Positions 1-12,316 of a DNA stretch of 64,000 nucleotides are shown here, in pieces. The first letter of the stretch is position 1. Each line of letters begins with the position of its first letter. Below the pieces are notes generated by a model. The model worked only from the letters and a program-made list of their open reading frames with translations, was not told the DNA's origin and did no database searches. Made by a program: the position numbers and the translations under genes. The stretch is from Luteimonas colneyensis (GTDB lineage Bacteria > Pseudomonadota > Gammaproteobacteria > Xanthomonadales > Xanthomonadaceae): assembly GCF_014836665.1 (NCBI RefSeq), contig NZ_JACSQJ010000001.1:436387-500386 (forward strand), given 5' to 3'.

Positions 1-25
1 CGCCCGCCCCCCCCGACGCTTTGTA

Positions 26-110
26 TGGTGCCCAAGGGGGGACTCGAACCCCCACGACCTAAGCCGCTACCACCTCAAGGTAGTGCGTCTACCAATTCCG
101 CCACCTGGGC
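26..110 (-). tRNA. leuU: tRNA-Leu (anticodon GAG)
   Basis: Reading the minus strand gives a full class II tRNA cloverleaf starting GCCCAGGTGGCGGAATTGG and ending in an encoded CCA (plus-strand 26-28). The anticodon loop TTGAGGT sits on a CTACC/GGTAG stem, so the anticodon is GAG (plus-strand 74-76), and a long variable arm precedes the TTCGAGTC T-loop. It lies just downstream of secG in the same direction. E. coli also has a GAG tRNA-Leu (leuU) right after secG, so this looks like old conserved gene order. Confidence 0.97.
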
Positions 111-165
111 AAATCTTGCTACTTCCTTCCCGCATGGCTGCGGGAGCGCGATATTGTAATCGCTA

Positions 166-618
166 TCAGCCGCCCTGCGGGACTTCCTGCCCCGTTTCCC
201 CCTGCGCGGGGGGCGATTCGGCGGGCGGCTGGTCCTCCGGCACGGCGGGAACCGTGGCGTCGGGGACGACCGGCGCGGCCGCGGGCGCCGACGGCACCGC
301 GCTGTCGGCTGCCGGGGCCGCGGGGGCCGCCGGGACTTCGGACATCACGCCCAGATCGACCGCGGCCGGACCGGACTGGCGCGCCATCTGCGTGGCCTGC
401 CAGGCCATGAACAGGGTCAGCGCGAAGAAGACGACCGCAAGCCACTTGGTGGACTTGGTCAGGAAGCTGGACGCGCCACGGGCGCCGAACACGGTGGCCG
501 AGGCGCCGCCACCGAAGCCGGAACCGGCCTGGGCGCCCGCGCCGCGCTGCATCAGGATCAGCGCGATCATCGAGATGGCGACGAGCACGAAGACGATGTT
601 GAGGATGAGCTGCAGCAT
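166..618 (-). CDS. secG: Preprotein translocase subunit SecG
   Basis: SecG is a small inner-membrane subunit that assists SecYEG-dependent protein export. The start at 618 was chosen because the protein then begins MLQLILNIVFVLVAISMIAL, the normal SecG first membrane helix. A second helix lies at about residues 53-72 (WLAVVFFALTLFMAW), and the polar segment between them has the usual QRGAGAQAG and GFGGGAS motifs. After about residue 90 there is a Pro/Ala/Glu-rich tail of about 60 residues, so the protein is 150 residues against about 110 in E. coli. It lies between tpiA and tRNA-Leu, all leftward. Confidence 0.95.
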   Translation of the reverse strand: MLQLILNIVFVLVAISMIALILMQRGAGAQAGSGFGGGASATVFGARGASSFLTKSTKWLAVVFFALTLFMAWQATQMARQSGPAAVDLGVMSEVPAAPAAPAADSAVPSAPAAAPVVPDATVPAVPEDQPPAESPPAQGETGQEVPQGG

Positions 619-643
619 GTTCCAGTTCTCTTGTGCCCGGCGG

Positions 644-1387
644 TCAGCGGACCGCCGCGGCCACGATGGCCATGAAGTCCGCGGCCACCAGCGAAGCTCC
701 GCCGATGAGGCCTCCATCGACATCGTGCTGGGTGAACAGCTCGGCGGCGTTGGCGGGCTTCACGCTGCCGCCGTAAAGGATCGGCAGCGAATTTCCAATC
801 TTAGCATCCCTGGCGGCCACCTCGCTACGGATGAATGCATGGACATCCTGCGCCTGCTGCGGGCTGGCGGTCAGGCCGGTCCCGATCGCCCAGACCGGCT
901 CGTAGGCCACCACGGCATCGGCGAAGCCCTCGGCGCCCACCAGATCCAGCACCGGGCGCAGCTGCGAGGCGATCACGGCCTCGGTGGTGCCGCCCTCGCG
1001 CTCGTCCTTCGATTCGCCCACGCACAGGATCGGACGCAGGCCGGCGGCCAGCGCGGCGGCGAACTTGCGCGCGACCAGGTCGCTGTCCTCGCCGTGGTAC
1101 TGGCGACGCTCGGAATGGCCGACCAGGGCGAAGCGCGCGCCGGCGTCGGCGAGCATCGCGGCCGAGACCTCGCCGGTGTAGGCGCCCTCGGCATGTTCGC
1201 TGAGGTCCTGGCCACCAAAGCCAATGCCGCGTCCGCCGTGCGCCTCCACCAGGCCCGCCAGCAGGGTCGCCGGCGGCAGCACCACCACCTCGACCCCCGT
1301 GGCCGGCGCGATCCCCGGCAGCAGCTGCGCGGCGAAACCACGGCTGCCATTGAGCTTCCAGTTGCCGGCGACGATGCGGGTGCGCAT
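644..1387 (-). CDS. tpiA: Triosephosphate isomerase
   Basis: It interconverts dihydroxyacetone phosphate and glyceraldehyde 3-phosphate in glycolysis and gluconeogenesis. The 247-residue length is normal for the family. The catalytic residues are visible: Lys in AGNWKLNG near the N-terminus, His in VGHSERR, Glu in AYEPVWAIGTG and the phosphate-binding YGGSVKPAN near the C-terminus. The start at 1387 (MRTRIVAGNWK) fits the family; an in-frame extension upstream has no homology pattern. secG starts 25 bases downstream, so the two are probably co-transcribed. Confidence 0.97.
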   Translation of the reverse strand: MRTRIVAGNWKLNGSRGFAAQLLPGIAPATGVEVVVLPPATLLAGLVEAHGGRGIGFGGQDLSEHAEGAYTGEVSAAMLADAGARFALVGHSERRQYHGEDSDLVARKFAAALAAGLRPILCVGESKDEREGGTTEAVIASQLRPVLDLVGAEGFADAVVAYEPVWAIGTGLTASPQQAQDVHAFIRSEVAARDAKIGNSLPILYGGSVKPANAAELFTQHDVDGGLIGGASLVAADFMAIVAAAVR

Positions 1388-1487
1388 TCCATGGACCTCG
1401 GATGTGGCGGGAGCGGGGATTCTAGGCGTTCGCGCGCATTCCGTCATGGCCGCGCCACGGCACGGCCATCACGACGCACGTTGATCG

Positions 1488-2441
1488 TCAGGCCAGCTTG
1501 ATCTCGCGCAGGCGCTCTTCGAGATAGCCCTGCGCGGTGATCGGCTCCGGATAGCGGCTGGGATTGTCCGGCGTGATGCACGAGGGCAGCACGTCGATCA
1601 GGAAGTCCGGGTTGGGATGCAGGAAGAACGGCACGGAATAGCGCGGCTGGCGCGCGAGATCGCCCGGGGGATTCACCACGCGATGGATGGTCGACGGATA
1701 CACGTGGTTGGTCAGGCGCTGCAGCATGTCGCCGATGTTGACCACGATCGTGTCCGCGTCCGAGGTGAAGGGCACCCATTCGCCCTCGTGCGACTGCACC
1801 TCGAGTCCCGCCGAGCTCGCGCCCACCAGCAGCGTGATCAGGTTGATGTCGCCGTGGGCGCCGGCGCGCACGTTCGGGATGTCGTCGGCGGTGATCGGCG
1901 GGTAGTGGATCGGGCGCAGGATCGAGTTGCCGACATCGGTCTTGTCGGCGAAGTAATTCTCGGGCAGCCCGATGTGCAGGGCGAGCGCGCGCAGCACCTG
2001 CGAACCCAGGTCGTCCAGCGCCTGGTAGAGGGCGTAGCCCTTCTCGCGGAACTCCGGCACTTCGGCGGGCCACTGGTTGGGCGGCATCACGTCGCGGTAC
2101 TTCGAGTCGTCCGGGATCTCGCGCCCGATGTGCCAGAACTCCTTCAGGTCGAAGTGCTTCGAATCCTTGGCGGTCTCGACGCCAAACGGCGTGTAGCCGC
2201 GCGCACCGCCGCCGCCGGGCACGTGGTACTGCCTCTTGGTCGCCTCCGGCAGCGCGAAGAAGGCCTTGAACGCGGCGTAGGCGTCGTCGATCAGCGGCTG
2301 CGGGATGCCGTGGTTGCGGATGCCGGCGAAGCCCCACTCGCGGTAGGCCGCGCCCAGGTCGGCCACGAAGGCCTCGCGGTCGGCGGGACTGGCGGGATGG
2401 GTGAAACGACGGATGTCGAGGGTCGGGATGCGCGGGGCCAT
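1488..2441 (-). CDS. 2-oxoglutarate/Fe(II)-dependent dioxygenase, isopenicillin N synthase-like
   Basis: This 317-residue protein belongs to the family of isopenicillin N synthase and plant-type 2OG oxygenases. The N-terminal DIOX_N part carries WGFAGIRNHGIP. The jelly-roll core has the iron ligands His and Asp in GAHGDINLITLL and the distal His in STIHRVVNPP, followed by RYSVPFF, the usual Arg-x-Ser co-substrate motif. The substrate cannot be read from sequence; family members hydroxylate or oxidise small molecules. It lies between glmM and tpiA in the same direction, and nothing nearby suggests a dedicated biosynthetic pathway. Confidence 0.88.
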   Translation of the reverse strand: MAPRIPTLDIRRFTHPASPADREAFVADLGAAYREWGFAGIRNHGIPQPLIDDAYAAFKAFFALPEATKRQYHVPGGGGARGYTPFGVETAKDSKHFDLKEFWHIGREIPDDSKYRDVMPPNQWPAEVPEFREKGYALYQALDDLGSQVLRALALHIGLPENYFADKTDVGNSILRPIHYPPITADDIPNVRAGAHGDINLITLLVGASSAGLEVQSHEGEWVPFTSDADTIVVNIGDMLQRLTNHVYPSTIHRVVNPPGDLARQPRYSVPFFLHPNPDFLIDVLPSCITPDNPSRYPEPITAQGYLEERLREIKLA

Positions 2442-2544
2442 GGCTCACTCGGGGACGGTTCGCCCCCGGGCGGGGGCGCAGGGCGGCCATGATACCGCCC
2501 GCCGCACGTCCGCTGCCCGGCGGCCGCCGCCCTCTGCCCCGCGC

Positions 2545-3905
2545 TCAGGCGGCGGCCTGGACCGCGGCAGCCAGCATCTCCAGCGTGGACGCCACCAGCG
2601 CCTCGTCGTCGGCCTCGACGGTCACGCGCACCACGGGCTCGGTGCCCGAGGGGCGCAGGAACGCCCTGCCCCGTCCTTCGACGGCGCGCTGCGCCTCGGC
2701 CAGCGCCGCCTGCACGCTCGCGGCGTCCGCCGGCTTCGCGCCATTGGCCACGCGCACGTTGACCGTACGCTGCGGCACCTTGCGCAGGTCCCGCAGCGCC
2801 TCGGCCAGCGACAGGCCGCGCCGGTGCAGCACCTCCAGCACCTGCAGGGCGCTGACGATGCCGTCGCCGGTGGTGGCGCGGTCCAGGCACAGCAGGTGGC
2901 CCGAGGCCTCGCCGCCGAGGATGCCGCCGTGCTCGACCAGCGCCTGGTGCACGTAGCGGTCGCCCACCTTCGTGCGCATGAAGCCGATGCCGCGCTTCTG
3001 CAGCGCCTGCTCGAGCGAGAAGTTGGTCATCAGCGTGCCGGCCACCGGGCCGCGCAGCCGCCCGCTCTCCTGCCAGTCGCAGGCCAGCAGGTAGACCAGG
3101 TCGTCGCCGTCGCGCACCACGCCGTCGCCGTCGACGAACAGCACCCGGTCGCCATCGCCGTCGAAGGCGATGCCGAGGTCGGCGCCGGCCTCGCGCACGC
3201 GCGCCGACAGCCCCTCCGGGTGCGTCGAACCGACGCCGTCGTTGATGTTGGTGCCGTTGGGGTCGACGCCGATCGCGTCGACCCGCGCGCCCAGCTCGCG
3301 CAGCACCATCGGCCCGATCTGGTAGGTGGCGCCGTGCGCGCAGTCGACCACGATGCGCATGCCGCCCAGGTCGAAGCTACGCGGCACCGAGTTCTTGCAG
3401 GCCTCGACGTAGCGGCCGATGGCGTCGCGCGTGCGCACTGCCTTGCCGAGGCGATCGGAGGCGACGGTCGAGAACGGCTGCTCCAGCGCGGCCTCGATCG
3501 CGAGTTCGGTGGCATCGTCGAGCTTCTCGCCCTCGGCGGAGAAGAACTTGATGCCGTTGTCGTGGTGCGGGTTGTGCGAGGCCGAGATCACGATGCCGCC
3601 GTCGGCGCGCATCGAATGCGTCAGGTGGGCGACGGCCGGGGTCGGCATCGGCCCCATCAGCTGCACGTCGACGCCGGCGGCGACCAGGCCGGCCTCGAGC
3701 GCCGCCTCGAACATGTAGTTCGAGATCCGGGTGTCCTTGCCGATGATGACCATCGGCTTGCGCCACTCGCCGCCGCTCTTGACCTGCGCGGTCAACGCGT
3801 GGCCGTAGGCATTGCCCAGGCGCAGCATGAAGTCGGCCGAGATCGGGCCCTCGCCCACCCGCCCGCGGATGCCGTCGGTGCCGAACCAGCGCCGCTTGCC
3901 GGCGC

Positions 3906-3909
<4 letters not shown>
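2545..3909 (-). CDS. glmM: Phosphoglucosamine mutase
   Basis: It converts glucosamine 6-phosphate to glucosamine 1-phosphate on the route to UDP-GlcNAc for peptidoglycan and LPS. The protein is 454 residues, as expected. FGTDGIRG lies at the N-terminus, the phosphoserine loop is [15 protein letters not shown], the metal-binding loop is DGDGDR, and the C-terminal phosphate-binding motif is [11 protein letters not shown]. The start codon at 3909 overlaps the accD stop by four bases (ATGA), so translation is probably coupled to accD. Confidence 0.97.
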
Positions 3910-4793
<884 letters not shown>

Positions 4794-4837
4794 GCGTTGC
4801 TTGATCCTCTGCGGACGGGGCCGCGAACCCGGGGAGT

Positions 4838-5673
4838 TTAGCCCACCGCCCCGCCGGCACCGGCGTCCAGCGCCTGCCGCAGGGGCGAGAGGAAGGCCAC
4901 GGCGGCGGCGGCGGCCCGGCCGCTCCCGGCGGCCTCCATGGCCTTGACCAGGGCGCTCCCGACGACCACGCCGTCGGCATCCACCGCCATGGCCGCGGCG
5001 CTGGCGGCGTCCTGGATGCCGAAGCCGACCACCACCGGCACCGGGCTGCGCGCGCGGATGGCGCGCAGGTGCACGGCGGCGGAGGAGGTGTCCAGGCGTG
5101 CGGAGTCGCCGGTCACGCCGGCCATGCTGACGTAGTACAGGTAGCCCTGGGCGAGCCCGCACAGCATGTCGATGCGCGCGGCGTCGGTGGTCGGCGAAGC
5201 CAGCAGCACCAGCGCGATGCCCTGCGCGGCGAAGGCCTCGCGGAACTCCGCGGCCTCCTCCGGCGGCAGGTCGACCAGCAACACGCCATCGACCCCGGCA
5301 TCGGCCGCGGCGGCCGCGAAGGCCGCGGCGCCCCGGATCTCGACCGGGTTCAGGTAGCCCATCAGGGTCACCGGCGTGTTGTCGTCGCGCGTGCGGAACT
5401 CGCGCACCCGCTCCAACACCCAGGCCATGCCGGCGCCGCGCGCGATCGCGCGCTCGGAGCTGCGCTGGATGGTCGGGCCATCGGCCATCGGATCGGAGAA
5501 CGGCACCCCGAGCTCGATGGCGTCGGCGCCGGCTTCGACCATGGCGTGCATCACCGGGACCGTGTCCTCGAGGCCGGGGTCGCCGGCAGTGATGAAGGGC
5601 ACCAGGGCCTTGCGCCCGGCGGCGCGAAGGTCGGCGAAGCGGCGCGCGATGCGCGGCGCGACATCGGCGGCGC

Positions 5674-5677
<4 letters not shown>
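4838..5677 (-). CDS. trpA: Tryptophan synthase alpha subunit
   Basis: The alpha subunit cleaves indole-3-glycerol phosphate to indole and glyceraldehyde 3-phosphate and channels indole to TrpB. It is a 279-residue TIM barrel. The catalytic Glu is in [15 protein letters not shown], the catalytic Asp in [10 protein letters not shown], and GFGIQDAA forms part of the phosphate site. The start at 5677 overlaps the trpB stop by four bases, so the pair is translationally coupled. Confidence 0.97.
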
Positions 5678-6884
<1,207 letters not shown>

Positions 6885-6888
<4 letters not shown>

Positions 6889-7571
6889 CGGGCCCCTCCT
6901 TCCGGGCTCGTGGCGTCGTCGTCGGGTCGGCAGTCGGCCCGCCGCACCTCGGAAACGAAGGCGCGCATGCGCTCGCCGTCCTTCAGGCCGGGCGCGGTCT
7001 CGATGCCGCTGCTCACGTCCACGCCCCAGGGCAGGACCGTGGCGACGGCGTCGTGGGCATTGTCCGGCGTCAGCCCCCCCGACAGCAGGAAGGGCCGGCC
7101 CAGGCCCGCGGGCAGGGCGCTCCAGTCGAAGCAGCGGCCGCTGCCGCCGTCATGGCCGCCGCCGTGGCTGTCGAACAGGAAGGCCGCGGCGCCCGGGAAC
7201 GCGGCCAGCAGCGCCGGGCCGCTCGCCGGGGCGCCGGCTCCCATCGCCACCGCCTTCATGTACGGCAGGTCGAAGCGGCGGCAGAAGGCATCGTCCTCGT
7301 CGCCGTGGAACTGGAGCAGGCTCGGCTTCACCTGCCGGACCACTTCGCGCACCTCTTCGGCGCTGTTGTCGCGGAACACCGCCACCGCATCGACGAGCGG
7401 TGCCAGCGCCTCGCGCAGCGCGCGCGCCTCGGCGGCGTGGATGCGGCGCGGGCTGCCATGTGCGAAGACGAAGCCCACGGCATCGACGCCGAGCTCGCTG
7501 GCCAGGCGGACGTCGCCCGCGCGGGTGAGGCCGCAGAACTTGATGCGGGTACGGAACAGGCTGCGTGGCAT
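6885..7571 (-). CDS. trpF: Phosphoribosylanthranilate isomerase
   Basis: It isomerises phosphoribosylanthranilate in tryptophan synthesis. The start at 7571 gives [20 protein letters not shown], with the catalytic Cys in [23 protein letters not shown] (containing the catalytic Asp) and VDVSSGIE (phosphate loop) follow in normal order. The protein is 228 residues, a little longer than the usual 205-210 owing to a short polar C-terminal tail. It starts one base after the truA stop and overlaps trpB by four bases. Confidence 0.96.
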
Positions 7572-7572
7572 G

Positions 7573-8406
7573 TCAGGAGGCCGGAACGTGTGAGGGAACC
7601 GAAGCCCCGCCGGCGCACGGGGCGTCCAGCGTGACTTCGTCTGGAAGGCCGCAGGCGGCCGGATACAGCGGGCCCAGGAACACCAGGCCGCCGGGAGGTG
7701 CCGTCGGCCCCGCGCAGCGCCGGTCACGGGCCTCCAGGACCTCGCCGATCCAGGGCTCCGGCCGCGAGCCGTCGCCGACCTCGAGCAGGGAGCCGACGAT
7801 GTTGCGGACCATATGATGCAGGAACGCGTTGGCCTGCACCTCGACCACCACCACTTCGTCCTCGCGCGTGACCCGGATCGCCTGCAGGTCGCGGCGGGCG
7901 TGCGGCGCCTGGCAGTGCACGGTGCGGAACGAGGAGAAGTCCAGCTCGCCCACCAGGGCCTGCGCGGCCCGGTGCATCGCCCCGGCGTCCAGCGGCTTGC
8001 GGGTCCAGGCCAGGTACTGGCGGCCCAGGGCCGGCCGCACCGGGCGGTTGAGGATGCTGTAGCGGTAGCGCCGGGCGCGCGCCGAGAAGCGCGCGCTGAA
8101 GTCGTCGCCGACCTCGCGGCACCAGCGCACCGACATCGCCGGCGGCAGCAGCGAAGTCGTGCCCATCACCCAGTTGCGCGGACTGCGCCCCGCCTCGCTG
8201 TCGAAATGCACCACGTTGCAGCGCGCATGCACGCCGGCATCCGTGCGGCCGGCGCAGGTGGTGGCGACGGGTGCGTCGGCGACCTTCGACAGGGCGCCTT
8301 CCAGCGCCGCCTGCAGCGTGTCGACGCTTTCGACGCCGTGCGGCGTCAGCCGCTGCCAGCCGAGGAAGCCGCCGCCGTCGTATTCGATGCCCAGGGCGTA
8401 GCGCAT
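7573..8406 (-). CDS. truA: tRNA pseudouridine(38-40) synthase
   Basis: TruA makes pseudouridine at positions 38-40 of the tRNA anticodon arm. The start at 8406 ([18 protein letters not shown]) matches the family N-terminus. The catalytic Asp is in [11 protein letters not shown], and [15 protein letters not shown] is the usual C-terminal signature. The protein is 277 residues. It heads the trpF-trpB-trpA-accD-glmM run and lies 55 bases after fimV; the truA-trpF linkage is widespread in gammaproteobacteria. Confidence 0.97.
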   Translation of the reverse strand: MRYALGIEYDGGGFLGWQRLTPHGVESVDTLQAALEGALSKVADAPVATTCAGRTDAGVHARCNVVHFDSEAGRSPRNWVMGTTSLLPPAMSVRWCREVGDDFSARFSARARRYRYSILNRPVRPALGRQYLAWTRKPLDAGAMHRAAQALVGELDFSSFRTVHCQAPHARRDLQAIRVTREDEVVVVEVQANAFLHHMVRNIVGSLLEVGDGSRPEPWIGEVLEARDRRCAGPTAPPGGLVFLGPLYPAACGLPDEVTLDAPCAGGASVPSHVPAS

Positions 8407-8461
8407 GGCGTGCGTCCACGGACCGGCCGCGCCGCGGGCGTCCGCGGCGACGGCGCGGCCG

Positions 8462-10408
8462 TCAGGCGATGCCGTCCAGCAGGCGCGAGGCTTCGGCGCG
8501 GGCGGCTGGATTCCCCGCTTCGGCCACTTCGCGCAGCAGGTCGCGGGCGGTCTCGGTGTCACCGAGGTCGAGGTAGGCGCGGGCCAGCTCGATGCGCTCG
8601 CTGCCGCCGGGCGCCGGATTGAGCGACGCGATCAAGGCGGCGTCGGCAGCCGCCGCGTCGTCCGTGTTGGGCGCAGTGTCGCCGGGCGCGTCGTGGTGCA
8701 CGGCCGCGGACTCCGCCTCGGCCACGGCGCCCGCCGAGGGAGTAGCGGGGACCGGAGCGGTCTCGCGCGGCACCTCCATGGGGGCGGCGTCGGCCGCATG
8801 CCAGGTCGGAGTCGCCGGCGCGGCCGCCGGCGCTTCCGGCTTCACGGCGGCGTCGACGCGCCTGGGCGCGGCCGCGGCCAGGGTGGCCGTGTCGAAGCGG
8901 GGACGCGCCGCCGCCTTCGGGGCGCGTCGCATCAGCAGCCAGGCGCCAAGCACCGCGACCAGCAGGCCGAGCCCGATCCAGGCCCAGGGCAGGCCGCCCG
9001 CATCCGCCACCGCCGCGTCAGCCTCGGCCTCGCCCGTGGACGCCGGCGCATTGGCCAGTCGCTCCTGGACCGCCGCCAGCTCGCTGTCCTTCATCGTGAT
9101 CAGCTGCGCCTGCTGCGCCTGCAGGCGCTCGAGGTCGGCCACCCGGGCCTTGAGCTCGGCGACTTCGGCGTCGCGCGCGGCCAGGGTTTCCTGGTTCTGG
9201 TGCAGCTCCTGCTGCAGTTCCTGTCGAAGCATCTCACCCTCGCCACCGGCCTGGATGCCGGATCGAATGCCTGCCTGGCGGCCGTCGCCGGCCGACGGCG
9301 GCACGATTTCCAGGCGCGCATCCGAGGTCCGGCGCGCCGGATCCGCTGCCGCTGCCCCGTCCGTCGCCTGGCCTTGCCCCGTGCCCTCGCCCACCGGCGC
9401 GGCCGCGTCGGCCACCGCGGCGTCCGGCTGCGGCGCCGGCCGCGTCATGTCGCGCCAGGCGGCGATCTGTTCGCGCATCAGCGCGCGCGCCTCGCGCTGG
9501 TCCAGGGCCGCGATATCGCCCCGGTCCGGGATGCGCAGCACCGCGCCCCGGCGCATCAGGTTCAGGTTGTCGGCGATGAAGGCCTGCGGATTGGCCCGGA
9601 ACAGGGCCACGATCGCCTGCTCGCGGCTGATGCCGTCGCCGGCCAGCGCCGCGGCGATTTCGCCCAGGGTTTCGCCTTCCTTGACCGGTCCGTATTCGCC
9701 GGACGCCATCGGAGCGGCGGCGGGAGCAGGTGCGGGGACGCTGGCCGGTGCGGGTGCGGGTGCGGCGACCGGCGCAGGCGTCGCCTCGGCCGTCACCGGC
9801 GCGGCCTCCTCCGCCTCCTCCGCCGCCGGCTGCGCCTCTTCGGCCGTGGCGTCGGCTCCGGCAGGCGCGTCGCCCGCCTCGCCCACCGCGGCGGCCGCCG
9901 GCTCGCGCACGATCGTGTTCGACGACGCCGCGACCGGCGCCTGGATCGCGGGCTGCGCCGGCGCGGACACGGTCTGCGGCGCGTCGACCAGCGCCGAGTA
10001 CTCGCGCACCAGCCGGCCCTGCCCCCAGTCGACCTCGACCAGGAAGGTCAGCGTCGGCTGGGTCACCGGCTCGCGCGAGGTGACGCGGATCACCGGGTTG
10101 CCGCGGGCGTCCAGCGCCACCGTGAACTCGAGGCCCGACACCACGGCGTCCGGGGCCTCGAGGCCGATGCGGCGGAAGGTCTCTGGCGACGCCAGGCGCG
10201 CGCGCAGCTGGTCGAGTTCGGCGGGATCGCTGGACACCACCTGGATCTCGGCCAGCAGCGGCTGGCCCGCGCGCGACTTGACCTCGATCCGGCCCAGGCC
10301 CAGCGCCAGCGCCTGGCCCGCGAACAGCACCAGCGCGAGTCCGCAGAGGGCCGCCCGGAGGAACGCTCGCTTCAAACGCGGTGTCGTGGCCACTCGTTCC
10401 CCCGTCAT
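8462..10408 (-). CDS. fimV: FimV/HubP-family polar LysM membrane protein
   Basis: FimV/HubP proteins organise the cell pole and support type IV pilus function. The 648-residue protein has a signal peptide ([16 protein letters not shown]), then the conserved FimV N-terminal domain ([20 protein letters not shown]). Next come an Ala/Pro/Glu-rich linker and a LysM-type motif ([18 protein letters not shown]), with a coiled-coil stretch near residues 395-455. One membrane helix ([19 protein letters not shown]) leads to an acidic cytoplasmic part. The last 40 residues ([20 protein letters not shown]) are the FimV C-terminal TPR-like domain. At 648 residues it is shorter than Pseudomonas FimV (over 900). 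It lies between asd and truA, where FimV usually lies. Confidence 0.9.
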   Translation of the reverse strand: MTGERVATTPRLKRAFLRAALCGLALVLFAGQALALGLGRIEVKSRAGQPLLAEIQVVSSDPAELDQLRARLASPETFRRIGLEAPDAVVSGLEFTVALDARGNPVIRVTSREPVTQPTLTFLVEVDWGQGRLVREYSALVDAPQTVSAPAQPAIQAPVAASSNTIVREPAAAAVGEAGDAPAGADATAEEAQPAAEEAEEAAPVTAEATPAPVAAPAPAPASVPAPAPAAAPMASGEYGPVKEGETLGEIAAALAGDGISREQAIVALFRANPQAFIADNLNLMRRGAVLRIPDRGDIAALDQREARALMREQIAAWRDMTRPAPQPDAAVADAAAPVGEGTGQGQATDGAAAADPARRTSDARLEIVPPSAGDGRQAGIRSGIQAGGEGEMLRQELQQELHQNQETLAARDAEVAELKARVADLERLQAQQAQLITMKDSELAAVQERLANAPASTGEAEADAAVADAGGLPWAWIGLGLLVAVLGAWLLMRRAPKAAARPRFDTATLAAAAPRRVDAAVKPEAPAAAPATPTWHAADAAPMEVPRETAPVPATPSAGAVAEAESAAVHHDAPGDTAPNTDDAAAADAALIASLNPAPGGSERIELARAYLDLGDTETARDLLREVAEAGNPAARAEASRLLDGIA

Positions 10409-10460
10409 ATCGATGGGACTCTAGCGGCCCCGCACCTTGGATGGCAACGCGCGCCGTGCA

Positions 10461-11477
10461 TCACGCCTCGCCCGCGACCAGTTCCGCGACCTGCACCGCA
10501 TTCAAGGCCGCGCCCTTGCGGATGTTGTCGGCCACGATCCAGAGGTCGAGGCCGCGCGGATGCGAAATGTCCTCGCGGATCCGGCCCACGTACACCGCAT
10601 CGCTGCCCGAGGCATGCGTGACCGGCGTCGGATAGCCGCCCGCCGCCCGCTCGTCCACCACCTCCACGCCCGGCGCCGCCTCCAGCAGCTCGCGCGCACG
10701 CGCGGCGGTGATCTTCCCGCGGGTCTCGACGTGCACCGCCTCGGCGTGTCCGTAGAACACCGGCACGCGCACCGCGGTCGGGTTCACCTGGATCGACTCG
10801 TCGCCGAGGATCTTCCGGGTCTCCCACACCAGCTTCATCTCCTCGCGGGTGAAGCCGTTGTCCATGAAGTCGTCGATGTGCGGGATCAGGTTGAAGGCGA
10901 TCTGCACCGGGAAGCGCACCGGCTCCGCGCCCTGGAATCCCAGCAGCGAGGCGGTCTGCCGGCCCAGCTCCTCGAGCGCCGAGCGCCCGGCGCCCGACAC
11001 CGACTGGTAGGTGGCGACGTTGATGCGCTCGATGCCCACGTCGCGGTGGATGGGCGCCAGCGCGACCAGCATCTGCATGGTCGAGCAGTTGGGGTTGGCG
11101 ATGATGCCGCGCGGGCGCTGCTTCGCGGCCTCGGGATTGACCTCGGCGACCACCAGCGGCACGTCGGCGTCCATGCGGAAGGCCGAGGAGTTGTCGATCA
11201 CCACCGCCCCGGCGGCGGCGAACTTCGGCGCGTACTCCTTCGAGACCGCGCCGCCGGCGGAGAACAGCGCGATGTCCACGCCCGCCGGATCGAACTCCGC
11301 CAGGTCGCGCACGACCACGTCCTCGTCGCCGAACCCGACCGTCGAGCCCGCGGACGACGCGCTGGCCAGCGCCACCAGCTCCCCGACCGGGAAGCCGCGC
11401 TCGGCCAGGATCGAAAGCATGGTCTCGCCCACCGCGCCGGTCGCACCGACCACGGCCACCCTGTACTGCCTGCCCAT
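10461..11477 (-). CDS. asd: Aspartate-semialdehyde dehydrogenase
   Basis: It reduces aspartyl phosphate to aspartate semialdehyde for lysine, threonine, methionine and diaminopimelate. The start at 11477 gives MGRQYRVAVVGATGAVGE, an NADP-binding fold. The catalytic Cys is in ANPNCSTMQM, with SVSGAGR and the substrate-binding RVPVFYGHAE further on. The 338-residue length is normal. It sits 52 bases upstream of fimV; asd-fimV-truA is a familiar order. Confidence 0.97.
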   Translation of the reverse strand: MGRQYRVAVVGATGAVGETMLSILAERGFPVGELVALASASSAGSTVGFGDEDVVVRDLAEFDPAGVDIALFSAGGAVSKEYAPKFAAAGAVVIDNSSAFRMDADVPLVVAEVNPEAAKQRPRGIIANPNCSTMQMLVALAPIHRDVGIERINVATYQSVSGAGRSALEELGRQTASLLGFQGAEPVRFPVQIAFNLIPHIDDFMDNGFTREEMKLVWETRKILGDESIQVNPTAVRVPVFYGHAEAVHVETRGKITAARARELLEAAPGVEVVDERAAGGYPTPVTHASGSDAVYVGRIREDISHPRGLDLWIVADNIRKGAALNAVQVAELVAGEA

Positions 11478-11523
11478 AGTGACTCCGTTGACTGGTCGCG
11501 CGGCCTCGCCGCGCAGCTGGCCA

Positions 11524-12270
11524 TTATCGCGCGTCGGCGTCCGCCGCGGCACGCAGGCCCGGATCCAGTGCCACGCGTTCGTCGAAGACGAAGCACCGGC
11601 CTTCGTAGCCGAAGCCGCCCACGGCCTCGAAATAGCCCAGGATCCCGCCCTCCAGCTGCAGCGCCTGGCCGTAGCCCGCGTCGCGCATCCAGTTCACCGC
11701 CTTCTCGCAGCGGATGCCGCCGGTGCAGAAGCCGACCACGGTGGCATCGGCCAGCGCTTCGCGGTGCGGCTCCAGCGCCGCCGGCAGGTCCGTGAACCGG
11801 TCGATCGGCAGGGTCAGCGCGCCCGCGAAGCTGCCGTGGCCGATCTCCTCGCGGTTGCGGGTGTCGAGCAGCACCAGGCGGCGACCGTCGTCGTCGTGGC
11901 CCTGCCCGATCCAGCGCGCCAGGTCCGCCGGCGCCACCGCCGGCGCGCGGCCGTCGAGCGGCGACGCGCCTTCCCGGCGGAAGCTGATGATCTCCGGCTT
12001 GACCTTGACCTTCAGGCGCGCGAAGGGCGGCGTGTGGCTGTGGCTGCGCTTGACCTGCAGCGAGGCGAAACGCGGGTCGGCACGCAGCGCGGCGAGGAAG
12101 GCGTCGATGGCGCCGCCCTCGCCGGCCAGGAACAGGTTGATGCCCTCGCCGGCGACCAGGACGGTGCCGAGCAGGCCCTGCTGCTCCGCAAGGGCGCGCA
12201 GGTTCGATGCGACGGCAGCGGGATCGTCGATGGCGACGAAGTGGTAGGCGGCGATGCTGGTGTGCATCAC
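11524..12270 (-). CDS. trhO: tRNA uridine(34) hydroxylase, rhodanese-like
   Basis: TrhO (formerly YceA) hydroxylates U34 of certain tRNAs, the first step to 5-methoxyuridine. The N-terminal part has GTVLVAGEGINLFLAG and KVKVKPEIISF, typical of this family. The rhodanese domain has VLLDTRNREEIGHG and the catalytic loop FCTGGIRCEKA. It is 248 residues, near the short end of the family. Two adjacent Met codons open the gene; the first is used here. It lies 46 bases after the 2-hydroxyacid dehydrogenase gene. Confidence 0.92.
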   Translation of the reverse strand: MMHTSIAAYHFVAIDDPAAVASNLRALAEQQGLLGTVLVAGEGINLFLAGEGGAIDAFLAALRADPRFASLQVKRSHSHTPPFARLKVKVKPEIISFRREGASPLDGRAPAVAPADLARWIGQGHDDDGRRLVLLDTRNREEIGHGSFAGALTLPIDRFTDLPAALEPHREALADATVVGFCTGGIRCEKAVNWMRDAGYGQALQLEGGILGYFEAVGGFGYEGRCFVFDERVALDPGLRAAADADAR

Positions 12271-12316
12271 GGCATTCTACGGAACAGTGGCCAGCAGTCC
12301 GACGCGGCCTGCCGGC